In this document: positions 34,400 to 42,648 of the stretch, one piece after another
Layout of the letters: every line of letters begins with the position of its first letter
How positions within the stretch are numbered: position 1 is the first letter of the stretch
Assembly: GCF_900091575.1 (NCBI RefSeq)
Contig: NZ_FMCR01000002.1
Location: 105,787-169,786, forward strand
Direction: 5' to 3'
DNA: 64,000 nt
DNA from: Micromonospora saelicesensis
GTDB lineage: Bacteria > Actinomycetota > Actinomycetes > Mycobacteriales > Micromonosporaceae
Program-made: the position numbers and the translations under genes
Notes under the pieces: generated by a model
What the model was told of the DNA's origin: nothing
The model's database searches: none
The model's input: the letters and a program-made list of their open reading frames with translations, nothing else

Positions 34400-34996
34400 A
34401 TGCACGAGCCGCGGGATTCCGATCCGGGTGCAGAGTTCGACGAGTCGGGTGCCTCGTCGCCAGGTGTGGCGGCTGAGGGTGACGGTTCGGTTGGCTACCG
34501 GGGTGTGACGGCCTGCCACGCGGTGGGCATCAGTTACCGGCAGTTGGATTACTGGGCGCGGACGACGCTGGTGGTGCCGAGCGTTCGGGACGCCTCGGGT
34601 TCGGGGACGCAGCGGTTGTATTCGTTCCGGGACCTGGTGGTGTTGAAGGTCGTGAAGCGGTTGTTGGATGCGGGGGTGTCCCTGCAGAACATCCGTAAGG
34701 CGATCGAGGCGTTGCGGTCGCGCGGCGTGGAGGATCTGGCGGGGATCACGCTGATCTCTGATGGGACGACGGTGTACGAGTGCCGGTCTCCGGAGGAGGT
34801 GGTCGACCTGTTGCAGGGTGGCCAGGGGGTCTTCGGCATCGCGATCGGTGGGGCTTTCAAGGAGATCCAGGGGTCGTTGTCGCATCTGCCGGCGGAGCCG
34901 GCGACGAGCGGCCCGGTGGAGTCGGTGGTGGCGTCGGGCCCGGATCCGATGGGTGACGAGTTGGCGGCGCGGCGGGCGCGGCGGCGCGCCGGCTGA
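34400..34996 (+). CDS. MerR family regulator (Rv1830-like)
   Basis: 198 residues from the ATG at 34400 (GGGGAGG upstream). After a 40-residue acidic N-terminus comes a MerR helix-turn-helix: GVTACHAVGISYRQLDYWAR, then QRLYSFRDLVVLKVVKRLLD. A helical region and a basic tail (RRARRRAG) follow. It matches Rv1830, a mycobacterial regulator linked to growth or division control and drug tolerance. It is the last gene of the conserved block. Confidence 0.92.
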   Translation: MHEPRDSDPGAEFDESGASSPGVAAEGDGSVGYRGVTACHAVGISYRQLDYWARTTLVVPSVRDASGSGTQRLYSFRDLVVLKVVKRLLDAGVSLQNIRKAIEALRSRGVEDLAGITLISDGTTVYECRSPEEVVDLLQGGQGVFGIAIGGAFKEIQGSLSHLPAEPATSGPVESVVASGPDPMGDELAARRARRRAG

Positions 34997-35005
34997 TCGT
35001 TCGTC

Positions 35006-35054
35006 TTTCGGTTTTTTTTCGGTTGTTTTCTCGCCACCGTCGGTGACGGTGGCG
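35006..35054 (+). terminator. Hairpin after the conserved block, preceded by a T-rich run
   Basis: A 10-bp perfect stem with a GGT loop (35032-35041 with 35045-35054) closes the operon. Unusually, a T-rich run (35006-35030, with eight T in a row) comes before rather than after the hairpin, so for rightward transcripts it is not a classic intrinsic terminator. Confidence 0.5.
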
Positions 35055-35183
35055 GGGTTCTGTCGGCGATGGCGATCCACTGTGGATACCGTGGGTGTCG
35101 TGTCGGTGGCCCATTGTGGAGATACCCATCGGTAGTGGTGACGCAACGTGTCAGCGTGTTGTCGGGAATCCGATAAGGGGGCG

Positions 35184-35212
35184 CTGACCGGAAGCGGTTG
35201 ACACGCTATGGT
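35184..35212 (+). promoter_or_regulatory. Probable promoter of the haemoglobin operon
   Basis: CTGACC (35184-35189) and TATGGT (35207-35212) with a 17-nt spacer. The half-sites AGCGTGT (35153-35159) and ACACGCT (35201-35207) form an inverted repeat separated by 41 nt, the second overlapping the -10 box; this could be a looping operator for a nitric-oxide or redox regulator. Confidence 0.45.
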
Positions 35213-35253
35213 CCCTCACGGTTCTGGACCCTTCATCCCCGGAAGGAACGACC

Positions 35254-35652
35254 GTGACGGTTACGGAAGAGACTGCTCCCGCCTCGCACTACGACCGCAT
35301 TGGCGGTGCCAGTTCGGTCAAGGCGGCGGTTGAGCTGTTCTACGACAAGGTGCTCGCGGACCCGGAGTTGGCGGGCTACTTCGCTGACGTGGACATGGCC
35401 GGTCAGCGGCGGCATCTGGCGTTGATGTTGACGGTGGTGCTGGGTGGCCCGAACGAGTACACGGGTCGTGGGTTGGCCGAGGCGCACCAGCCGTTGAACA
35501 TCACGGTGGGGCACTACGCGAAGGTGGGCGAGCACCTGACGGTGACGCTGACCGAGCTGGGGGTGCCGGCGGACATCCTCGCCGACGTGCAGACAGTGCT
35601 GGGGCAGGTGCAGGGCCAGGTGGTGGCTGCCGGGAACAGGTCGGGCGCCTGA
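35254..35652 (+). CDS. Group I truncated haemoglobin
   Basis: 132 residues from a GTG with GGAAGGA upstream. The truncated-globin core is clear: YDRIGGASSVKAAVELFYDK at the start, ADVDMAGQRRHLALML in the middle, and the proximal histidine in ITVGHYAKVGEHL. In TrHbN proteins this fold oxidises nitric oxide to nitrate using bound oxygen. It lies 2 nt upstream of the flavohaemoglobin gene, which supports a joint NO-detoxification role. Confidence 0.92.
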   Translation: MTVTEETAPASHYDRIGGASSVKAAVELFYDKVLADPELAGYFADVDMAGQRRHLALMLTVVLGGPNEYTGRGLAEAHQPLNITVGHYAKVGEHLTVTLTELGVPADILADVQTVLGQVQGQVVAAGNRSGA

Positions 35653-35654
35653 GC

Positions 35655-36836
35655 GTGGACGCGGCTCGCCTCAAGCAGAGCTGGTCGGTGGTCGCCGGTC
35701 ACGGCGACCAGGTGCCGCTCTACTTCTACTCGACGTTGTTCCTCGCTCATCCTGAGACGCGGCAGATGTTCCCCACGAACATGGCCGGTCAGCGGGACCG
35801 CCTCGTGACCGCGCTGGGTCACATCGTGTCCAACGTGGACCAGGTGGATCAGCTGGTGGGTTTCCTGCAGGATCTCGGCGCGGATCACCGCAAGTTCGCG
35901 GTCCGCGCGGAGCACTATCCGGCGGTCGGTGAGGCGCTGGTGGCGACGTTGCAGCATTTCCTCGCCGAGCAGTGGACCGACGAGTTGGCTGCGGACTGGA
36001 CGGCCGCGTACGGGTTGGTCGCCCAGGTGATGACGGAGGCCGCGCAGGCCGCTGAGGCGGTCAATCCGCCGTGGTGGGTGGCGGAGATCGTGGCGCATGA
36101 GCGGCGGGCGTTCGACGTGGCGGTGTTGACGGTGCGTCCGCAGTACCTGTTGCCGTTCACGCCGGGTCAGTCGATCGGGGTGTCGCACCCGTCGGTGCGG
36201 TCGTGGCGGTACTACTCGCCGGCGAACGCGCCGCGGGCGGACGGCACGTTGGAGTTGCATGTGCGGGCCGCGCCGGGTGGCGCGGTGTCGTCGCGGCTGG
36301 TGTACGGGTCGGCGGTGGGGGATCGGATCCACCTGGCGGCGCCGGTGGGGGACCGGCTGGGGTTGTGGTCGGCGGGCTCCAGTGACCTGTTGCTGCTGGT
36401 TGCGGGTACGGGCTGGGCGCCGGTGAAGGCGTTGGTGGAGCAGGTGGCCGCGGAGGGTTCCCGCCGGCGGGTGGACCTGTACGTGGGGGCCCGGTCCCGT
36501 AGCGAGTTCTACGACAGCGACGCGATCGACAAGTTGGCGTCGTCGTATCCGTGGTTGACGGTGACGTACGTGGTCGGTGCCGACGTGCACCGGCCGGGGG
36601 AGTTCGTGCAGGCGGTGGACCGGGCGTTGGCCGACGGTGACTGGCGGTCCCGGCACGTGTTCGTGTGTGGGTCGGACGAGATGGTGTCGCACGCGGTGCG
36701 GACGTTGGTTCAGGCGGGTTACCACGCGGGTCAGGTGCACCACGAGGGCCTGGGCGCGCAGTGGTACGGCCCGGCGTGGCGGACGGCGGTGCAGCAGCCG
36801 CCTGCGGGTGACACTTCGGGAGGTGGGCACAGGTGA
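35655..36836 (+). CDS. Flavohaemoglobin-like globin-reductase
   Basis: 393 residues. The N-terminal globin (1-140) has the proximal His in VRAEHYPAVGEALVATLQHF. The FAD domain has the RxYS motif in WRYYSPANAP (about 182-191) and the NAD domain begins LLLLVAGTGWAPVKALV (about 250-266). The globin part is of the actinobacterial type that differs from E. coli Hmp and resembles mycobacterial type II flavohaemoglobins. Function: NO dioxygenase or D-lactate-linked electron transfer, by analogy. It is probably cotranscribed with the truncated haemoglobin. Confidence 0.9.
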   Translation: MDAARLKQSWSVVAGHGDQVPLYFYSTLFLAHPETRQMFPTNMAGQRDRLVTALGHIVSNVDQVDQLVGFLQDLGADHRKFAVRAEHYPAVGEALVATLQHFLAEQWTDELAADWTAAYGLVAQVMTEAAQAAEAVNPPWWVAEIVAHERRAFDVAVLTVRPQYLLPFTPGQSIGVSHPSVRSWRYYSPANAPRADGTLELHVRAAPGGAVSSRLVYGSAVGDRIHLAAPVGDRLGLWSAGSSDLLLLVAGTGWAPVKALVEQVAAEGSRRRVDLYVGARSRSEFYDSDAIDKLASSYPWLTVTYVVGADVHRPGEFVQAVDRALADGDWRSRHVFVCGSDEMVSHAVRTLVQAGYHAGQVHHEGLGAQWYGPAWRTAVQQPPAGDTSGGGHR

Positions 36837-36888
36837 GCGCGACGAGTGAGCTTGCGAGCCCGGCGGTCGCGAACGGAGGTCTGCACAG

Positions 36889-37584
36889 GTGAGTGCGACG
36901 CCGATCAGCCGGTATGACGGGGTGCAGGTTTCCGGCGGTGTGCAGGTGCGGATGACCGCCGATCGGGTTCGACGGTGGGAGTTCGGTGCGGCGTCGTTCG
37001 CGCGGCGTGGTTACGACAACGCTGACGTGGACCGGTTCCGGGTGCAGGTCGCTGACGAGTTGGACCTGTTGGCGACGCAGATCGCGACGTTGCGGGCGGA
37101 GAACGAGCGGCTGACCGACCGGGTGGAGCTGCACCGGCACGGGGTGATTCCGAGTACGGGGGCGGCGGCGAAGGTCCCGGCGGCACGGGAGGTGAATCTG
37201 CTGTCAGCGGCGCAGCGGGAGGCCGAGCAGATCATCGCGCAGGCGCATGACTACGCGCGTCGGGTCGCCGAGTACGCCCGGGTGCAGTACGAGAGTTACC
37301 TGCACGCAGCGGAGGCCGAGGCGAAGCAGGAGGCGGAGCGGGCGGTGGCGGAGTACCGCAGCGCGGCGGGGCCGAGCTTCGACGACACGGTGGCGACCCG
37401 GGAGGCGTTGCGGATCTTCGGCGAGATGATGGTGTCGCACATGCAGGCGGCGGCGCGGCATCTCGACGACGGCAGTGAGCAGTTGGCGCGCACGATGGAT
37501 CGGATCGCGGCGGAGACGCCGGGGGCGCCGTTCGTGGGTGGCGTGGTGGGCCAGTCGGCGTTGCCGCGACACCAGCAGCGCTGA
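36889..37584 (+). CDS. DivIVA-like coiled-coil protein
   Basis: 231 residues from a GTG. The N-terminus has the DivIVA membrane-targeting pattern FARRGYDNADVDRFRVQVAD. Two coiled-coil regions follow (about 60-85 and 105-165, with REAEQIIAQAHDYARRVAEY). It is shorter than Wag31/DivIVA proper and probably a paralogue rather than the polar-growth determinant. The start region contains a second copy of the CACAGGTGAG sequence found at the end of the flavohaemoglobin gene, a small local duplication. Confidence 0.82.
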   Translation: MSATPISRYDGVQVSGGVQVRMTADRVRRWEFGAASFARRGYDNADVDRFRVQVADELDLLATQIATLRAENERLTDRVELHRHGVIPSTGAAAKVPAAREVNLLSAAQREAEQIIAQAHDYARRVAEYARVQYESYLHAAEAEAKQEAERAVAEYRSAAGPSFDDTVATREALRIFGEMMVSHMQAAARHLDDGSEQLARTMDRIAAETPGAPFVGGVVGQSALPRHQQR

Positions 37585-37631
37585 GTGGTCGCCGGGGTGG
37601 GGCTGCTAGCAGGTCTCGTTGTGGTGGGCGG

Positions 37632-39618
37632 GAGTGCTCATTAGAGTGCTTGGTGCGGGCGTGAACTTGAAGGAGTGGGCGGCGGCCACCGGCGTCTCGT
37701 ACGCGACCGCTCGGCGGCGTTACGAGGCCGGGGCGCTGCCCGTTCCGACGTATCGGCTCGGCCGGCTCATCATGGTCGGCGAGCCGGGGACGGGCACGCT
37801 GGCTGAGGTTGGTCGGGTCGTGGTGTACGCGCGGGTGTCGTCAGCAGACCAGAAGACGGACCTCGACCGGCAGGTCGCCCGGGTGACCGTGTGGGCCACT
37901 GGGCAGAGGTTGGCTGTCGATAGTGTCGTCACCGAGGTTGGCTCCGCCCTCAACGGGCATCGCGAGAAGTTCCTCGCCCTACTGCGTGATCCTGCTGTGA
38001 CGACCATTGTCGTCGAGCACCGCTACCGGTTCGCCCGCTTCGGCGCCGAATACGTCGAGGCCGCGCTGAGCGCACACGCCGCCGCCTACTGGTGGTGGAC
38101 CCCGCTGAGGTGGATGACGACCTCGTCCGGGACATGACCGAGGTCCTCACCTCGCTGTGCGCACGCCTATACGGTCGCCGTGCCGCGGCGAACCGAGCTC
38201 AGCGCGCGGTCGAAGCGGCTACAGAGGGACCGTCGTGAAGACGTTGCAGGCGTACCGGTTCGCGTTGGACCTGTCACCGCGCCAGGAGCGGGCGGTCCTC
38301 GCCCACGCTGGAGCGGCTCGGGTCGCGCACAACTGGGCCCTGGCTCGCGTGAAGGCAGTCATGAGCCAGCGCGCTGCCGAACGCACTTACGGCGTGCCAG
38401 ACGGGCTGCTGAGCCCGCCGATTTCGTGGTCGCTGCCGTCACTGCGTAAGGCGTGGAACGCCGCCAAGGATGAGGTCGCACCGTGGTGGGCGGAGTGCTC
38501 GAAGGAGGCGTTCAACAGCGGTCTCGACGCCCTCGCGAGGGCGCTGAAGAACTGGTCTGACTCGCGCAAAGGTGCTCGTAAGGGTCGCGCGGTTGGGTTT
38601 CCCCGCTTCAAGTCCCGGCGGCGCAGCACCCCGACGGTGCGGTTCACCACCGGCGTGATGCGGATCGAGGCCGACCGCCGGCATGTGGTGCTACCCCGGC
38701 TGGGCGCGCTGCGGCTGCATGAGTCGGCGCGCAAGCTGGCTCGGCGGTTGGAGGCGGGCACCGCGCGGATCATGTCCGCGACGGTGCGGCGCGAGGGCGG
38801 CCGCTGGTTCGTGTCGTTCACCTGCGAGGTCGAGCGCGCCGTGCGTGCACCAGCCCGGCCTGGCTCGATGGTGGGGGTGGACCTTGGTAAGAAGCACCTC
38901 GCGGTGCTGTCGACTGGCGAACGGATGGCCAACCCGCGGCACCTCGTGGTGGCCGCGCGCCGGATGCGCCGTCTGGCCCGGGCGGTGAGCCGATGCGTCA
39001 CTCCTGACCGTCGGGTGCGTCGGGTCGGGTCGAACCGCTGGGCCCGGGCGCAGCAAGAGCTTTCGCGGGCGCACGCGCGCGTCGTCGGGCTACGCCGCGA
39101 CGGTTTACACCAGTTCACCACCCGGCTGACCCGCGAGCACGGCACTGTCGTGGTCGAGGACCTGAACGTCGCGGGCATGTTGCGTAACCGCCGGCTGGCC
39201 CGGCACGTCGCGGACGCAAGCTTCGCGGAGGTCCGGCGTCAACTGACCTACAAGAGCGAGTGGAACGGTGGGCGGCTGGTCACCGCCGGCCGGTGGTATC
39301 CGTCGAGCAAGACCTGCTCCGGCTGCGGCGCGGTGAAAACCAAGCTGACCCTGGCCGAGCGGACCTACATCTGCACCGCCTGCGGGTTGAGTCTCGACCG
39401 GGACCTCAACGCCGCACTCAACCTCGCCGCCCTCGCGCGTGAGGTAACCGACGACCGGAGTGGCCGGGAGTCGCTAAACGGACGTGGAGCCGACCAGAAG
39501 ACCCGCAGCCGCGGGCAGGTGGCTGTGAAGCGTCTACCCGGCACCGCGCGAGCGGGTCACGCCGGGACCGTCCCACCGCAAGGCGGGACTACCGCACAGC
39601 GCTCACTTCTGAGCACTC
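37632..39618 (+). mobile_element. IS607-type element
   Basis: An element of about 2 kb with a serine-recombinase tnpA and a tnpB. The ends carry a short inverted repeat, GAGTGCTCA (37632-37640) and TGAGCACTC (39610-39618); AGTGCT is repeated again at the left end. IS607 elements do not duplicate the target site, and I see none. The tnpB stop lies just outside the right repeat. It is inserted between the DivIVA-like and methyltransferase genes, without breaking either. Exact ends are approximate. Confidence 0.78.
37661..38238 (+). pseudogene. tnpA: IS607 serine recombinase, frameshifted
   Basis: The N-terminal MerR-type helix-turn-helix (NLKEWAAATGVSYATARRRY) and the serine recombinase domain with YARVSSADQKTDLDRQV are intact. 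Near 38077-38081 one G is missing: CACGCCGCCGC where CACGGCCGCCGC would give the expected AHGRRLLVVDPAEVDDDL. The primary frame therefore ends at 38137 in unrelated residues, while the family C-terminus continues in another frame to a TGA at 38236-38238 that overlaps tnpB. A sequencing error is possible; otherwise transposition should be impaired. Confidence 0.8.
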
Positions 39619-39626
39619 GCCGGTAA
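38235..39626 (+). CDS. tnpB: TnpB RNA-guided nuclease, IS607 type
   Basis: 463 residues from a GTG overlapping the tnpA end. The protein is full length and the RuvC catalytic residues are all present: D216 in VGVDLGKKHLAVLS, E308 in VVVEDLNVAGM and D390 in LDRDLNAALN. The zinc finger CSGCG with CTACG lies between the second and third. The N-terminus has the usual TnpB basic helices. TnpB proteins cut DNA guided by an RNA made from the element's right end, which helps the element persist. The last codons run through the right inverted repeat, so the guide RNA scaffold should overlap the 3' end of this gene. Confidence 0.93.
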   Translation: MKTLQAYRFALDLSPRQERAVLAHAGAARVAHNWALARVKAVMSQRAAERTYGVPDGLLSPPISWSLPSLRKAWNAAKDEVAPWWAECSKEAFNSGLDALARALKNWSDSRKGARKGRAVGFPRFKSRRRSTPTVRFTTGVMRIEADRRHVVLPRLGALRLHESARKLARRLEAGTARIMSATVRREGGRWFVSFTCEVERAVRAPARPGSMVGVDLGKKHLAVLSTGERMANPRHLVVAARRMRRLARAVSRCVTPDRRVRRVGSNRWARAQQELSRAHARVVGLRRDGLHQFTTRLTREHGTVVVEDLNVAGMLRNRRLARHVADASFAEVRRQLTYKSEWNGGRLVTAGRWYPSSKTCSGCGAVKTKLTLAERTYICTACGLSLDRDLNAALNLAALAREVTDDRSGRESLNGRGADQKTRSRGQVAVKRLPGTARAGHAGTVPPQGGTTAQRSLLSTRR

Positions 39627-39729
39627 CGGTGCGCTGACGTGGACCCCACCCGGCGCGCTGGCGGCGGTGGCATAGTCGGAGGGGCCAGGCGGGGCTGACC
39701 GGTGGCCCGCCCCTGGGAGAGGCGCCGTC

Positions 39730-40689
39730 GTGTCGGTATCACCGTCCCCACCCGGCAGGTCAGCGGACCCGCTGGCCGCGTTGGAGGCGTCGGCGTGGGC
39801 GCTGGCCGCCGCGGTCGGCACCATGAGTGACGCCCTGTCGGCTCCGCTCGCCGAGGTCCTCGCGGCGTCGCCGCACCGCAGCGCGGTGCTGCAGGCCGCC
39901 GGTCTGCTGTCCTGGGAGGGTGGGAAACCGGTCGCGCACCCGTCGCTGGTGCCCGCCGACGGGCCGACCGGGCGCAGCGCGGTGCAGGCGCGGTTGAGTT
40001 CGCTGCGGCAGGCGGTCGCCGCGGCGGCGCAGGAGCCTTCCGGCGGGGGTGGGGCCGGCTGGGCGCAGGTGGACGACGAGGTGTTGCTGCATCAGGGTCG
40101 GGCGTCGGCGGCGACCGGCCGGGCGTTGGCGACCCGGGTGGTGCCCGAGTTGCCGGGGTTGGCGGAGCGTTTGGACTCGGCGGACGCCCGGGTGCTGGAC
40201 GTGGGCACGGGTGTGGCGGCGTTGGCTGTCGCCCTGGCCCGCGCGTTTCCCCGGGTGTCGGTGGTGGGTATCGACGTGCTGCAACGGGCGTTGGACCTCG
40301 CGGTCGGGGAGTTGGCCGAGGCCCGCGATGTCGCGGATCGGATCACGCTGCGCCTTCAGGACGTCGCGGAGGTGGCCGAGCCGGGCGGGTACGACCTGGT
40401 CTGGGTGCCGGCGCCGTTTCTTCCTCAGCAGACGTTGACGCTCGCGTTGCCCCGGCTGGTGCAGGCGCTGCGACCCGGTGGTTGGCTGGTGGCCGGCACC
40501 AATCCGCCGGCCGGGGACCCGTTGCGGGCGGCCGTCGACCGGTGGAACGCGGTGCGCAACGGCGGCAACGCCTTCGACGCCGACCGGATGGCGGAGGTGC
40601 TGGCGGGGGCCGGGTTGGGTGACGTTCGGCGTTTTCCGACCGTCCCCGGGGGGCCGGTGTTGGTCGCCGCGCACCGCCCGGGCGGCTGA
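39730..40689 (+). CDS. SAM-dependent methyltransferase
   Basis: 319 residues from a GTG. The first ~125 residues are a helical region resembling a dimerisation domain. The class I methyltransferase fold begins with RVLDVGTGVAALAVALARAF (about 153-172), then VVGIDVLQRALDLA for the acidic ribose-binding residue. It ends with RPGGWLVAGTNPP. No further specificity can be read. It lies just right of the IS607-type insertion. Confidence 0.85.
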   Translation: MSVSPSPPGRSADPLAALEASAWALAAAVGTMSDALSAPLAEVLAASPHRSAVLQAAGLLSWEGGKPVAHPSLVPADGPTGRSAVQARLSSLRQAVAAAAQEPSGGGGAGWAQVDDEVLLHQGRASAATGRALATRVVPELPGLAERLDSADARVLDVGTGVAALAVALARAFPRVSVVGIDVLQRALDLAVGELAEARDVADRITLRLQDVAEVAEPGGYDLVWVPAPFLPQQTLTLALPRLVQALRPGGWLVAGTNPPAGDPLRAAVDRWNAVRNGGNAFDADRMAEVLAGAGLGDVRRFPTVPGGPVLVAAHRPGG

Positions 40690-40714
40690 GGGCGACAGTC
40701 GGTGCGGCGGGTGG

Positions 40715-41371
40715 TCAGCTGGCGGCGGCGCGGACGGCCTCGGCGATCGGGGTGGGTCCGTCGACGAGTTCCAGTGTCGCGCCGGTGGTGCCCGGTTCGT
40801 CGAGCAGCGCGGCGAGGACGTGGGCGACGTCGGTGCGGCTGATCGCGCCACGGCCGGCGTGTGGGGTGAGGGTGACCCGCCCGGTGGGTGGGTCGTCGGT
40901 GAGCCGGCCGGGTCGCAGCACCGTCCAGGCCAGGTCGCGGCCGCGCAGGTCGTCCTCGGCGGCGCGTTTGGCGCGCAGGTACGCCGCCCACACGTCGTCG
41001 GTGCCGGGGGCGGGTGGTGTGTCCACCCCCATGGAGGAGACGAGCAGGTAGCGGTGGACGCCGGCGCGGGTGGCGGCGTCGGCGAGCAGCACGGCGGCGG
41101 CCCGGTCGACGGTGTCCTTGCGGGCGGCGCCGCTGCCGGGGCCGGCGCCCGCGGCGAAGACCACCGCGTCGGCGCCGTCGAGGTGCCCGGCCACCTGTTC
41201 GAGCGGGGTGTGTTCCAGGTCGCAGACGACGGGGGTGGCGCCGGCGGCGCGCAGCGTCGCGGTCTGCTCGGGGTTGCGGATGAGGCCGACGGCGGTGTCG
41301 CCGCGCCCGACGAGGTGGCGTTGCAACAGTAGGGCGATCTTGCCGTGGCCTCCGGCGATGACGACGCGCAT
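40715..41371 (-). CDS. NAD(P)-binding SDR-type protein
   Basis: 218 residues. The N-terminal motif MRVVIAGGHGKIALLLQRHL is an atypical-SDR (NmrA/YwnB-like) dinucleotide site; DAVVFAAGAGPGSG and YLLVSSMGVD mark strands 4 and 5. The usual catalytic YxxxK is YLRAKRAAE. Such proteins act as redox sensors or epimerase-like enzymes. It is convergent with the methyltransferase and divergent from the MerR-PP2C gene. Confidence 0.88.
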   Translation of the reverse strand: MRVVIAGGHGKIALLLQRHLVGRGDTAVGLIRNPEQTATLRAAGATPVVCDLEHTPLEQVAGHLDGADAVVFAAGAGPGSGAARKDTVDRAAAVLLADAATRAGVHRYLLVSSMGVDTPPAPGTDDVWAAYLRAKRAAEDDLRGRDLAWTVLRPGRLTDDPPTGRVTLTPHAGRGAISRTDVAHVLAALLDEPGTTGATLELVDGPTPIAEAVRAAAS

Positions 41372-41490
41372 GAGCCCAACCTACCGGCGCCGCGGGGTGC
41401 AGGCGGTGTCACCGGCTTGACCTTGACCTTCGGGCAACCCTGAGCCTGGTGGGTGCCGGTCGCCGTGACCGGCGCGAGGAGGATGTCGAC

Positions 41491-42558
41491 GTGGGGCTGA
41501 TGACGATCGGGGCGTTCGCCCGGGCGGCGAGGCTGACACCGAAGGCGTTGCGCCTGTACGACCAGGTTGGGCTGCTGGTGCCGGCCGCTGTCGATCCGGA
41601 GTCCGGTTACCGGCTCTACGACCCGGCTCAGCTGCCGGTGGCTCGGCTGGTCGCCCAGTTGCGTCGGCTCGGTATGCCGCTGGCGACGATCCGGGTCGTG
41701 TGCGGCCTGGAGCGCGCGGCGGCGGCTGAGGCGGTCACCGCGTACTGGCGGCAGGTCAGCGCCGACACCGCGGCGCGTGCCCGGCTCGCCACTCTCCTCG
41801 TGGACCACCTGTCTGAAGGGGGCACCACCATGTCCGACCCGAATCCCACAGTTGCCGTCCGCTGCGCCGCCGGTTGTGACACCGGGCTGGTGCGCGACAG
41901 CAACGAGGACAGCGCGTACGCCAGCGAGCGGTTGCTCGCCGTGGCCGACGGCATGCGGGGGCCCGGCGGCGCTGCCGCCAGCGCGGCCGCCGTCGACGCC
42001 CTGAAGCCGTTGGCGTTCACCGACGTGCCGGCCGTCGACCTGCTGACGATGCTGGCTGGCGCGGTGAGCGACGCGGACCGCGCCGTGCACGGGTTGGCCA
42101 CCGACACCGACCAGCCGGTCACCACGCTGACCGCGCTGCTGCTCAGTGGTTCCCGGCTGGCGCTGGTGCACGTCGGTGACACCCGCGCCTACCTGCTGCG
42201 CGGCGGTGAGCTGTCGCTGCTCACGCAGGATCACACTTGGGTGCAGGCCCAGGTTGATCAGGGCCGGCTCGACCGGGACCAGGCCGCGACGCATCCGCAG
42301 CGGGCGGTGCTGGTGCGCGCCCTCGGTGGCGGCCGGCAGGTCGAGGCGGATCTGGCGCTGCGTACCGCGCTGCCGGGTGACCGGTACCTGTTGTGCTCCG
42401 ACGGGCTGTCCGCGGTCGTCGACCGGGCCGATCTGGGGTCGGCGTTGGCCGCGACGGACGATCCCGAGGACACGGTGCGGGCGCTGATCGATCTGGCGCG
42501 GGCCGAGGGGGCGCCGGACAACATCGCCTGCGTCGTCGCCGACGTCGTCGCGGTATAG
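41491..42558 (+). CDS. MerR-type DNA-binding domain fused to a PP2C phosphatase
   Basis: 355 residues from a GTG with AGGAGG upstream. Residues 1-~105 are a MerR winged helix (LMTIGAFARAARLTPKALRL, DPESGYRLYDPAQLPVARLV). From ~115 to the end it is a PP2C serine/threonine phosphatase: VRDSNEDSAYASE, AVADGMRGPGGAAAS, HVGDTRAYLLR, LCSDGLSA and GAPDNIACVV. The usual DGMGGH motif is changed to DGMRGP, but the metal-binding Asp remains. A DNA-binding phosphatase could couple kinase signalling to transcription. CTTGACCTTGACC in the upstream spacer may be its own operator. Confidence 0.88.
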   Translation: MGLMTIGAFARAARLTPKALRLYDQVGLLVPAAVDPESGYRLYDPAQLPVARLVAQLRRLGMPLATIRVVCGLERAAAAEAVTAYWRQVSADTAARARLATLLVDHLSEGGTTMSDPNPTVAVRCAAGCDTGLVRDSNEDSAYASERLLAVADGMRGPGGAAASAAAVDALKPLAFTDVPAVDLLTMLAGAVSDADRAVHGLATDTDQPVTTLTALLLSGSRLALVHVGDTRAYLLRGGELSLLTQDHTWVQAQVDQGRLDRDQAATHPQRAVLVRALGGGRQVEADLALRTALPGDRYLLCSDGLSAVVDRADLGSALAATDDPEDTVRALIDLARAEGAPDNIACVVADVVAV

Positions 42559-42573
42559 CCGTCGCCGACGCCA

Positions 42574-42607
42574 CCCGCGCCGGGTGGGGCCGCCCACCCG
42601 GCGCGGG
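42574..42607 (+). terminator. Terminator after the MerR-PP2C gene
   Basis: A perfect 15-bp stem (42574-42588 with 42593-42607) with a 4-nt loop, 16 nt after the stop codon. Confidence 0.8.
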
Positions 42608-42648
42608 GCTCGGCGTTGGTGAACCGGTTGAGGCAGCATGGAGAGGTG

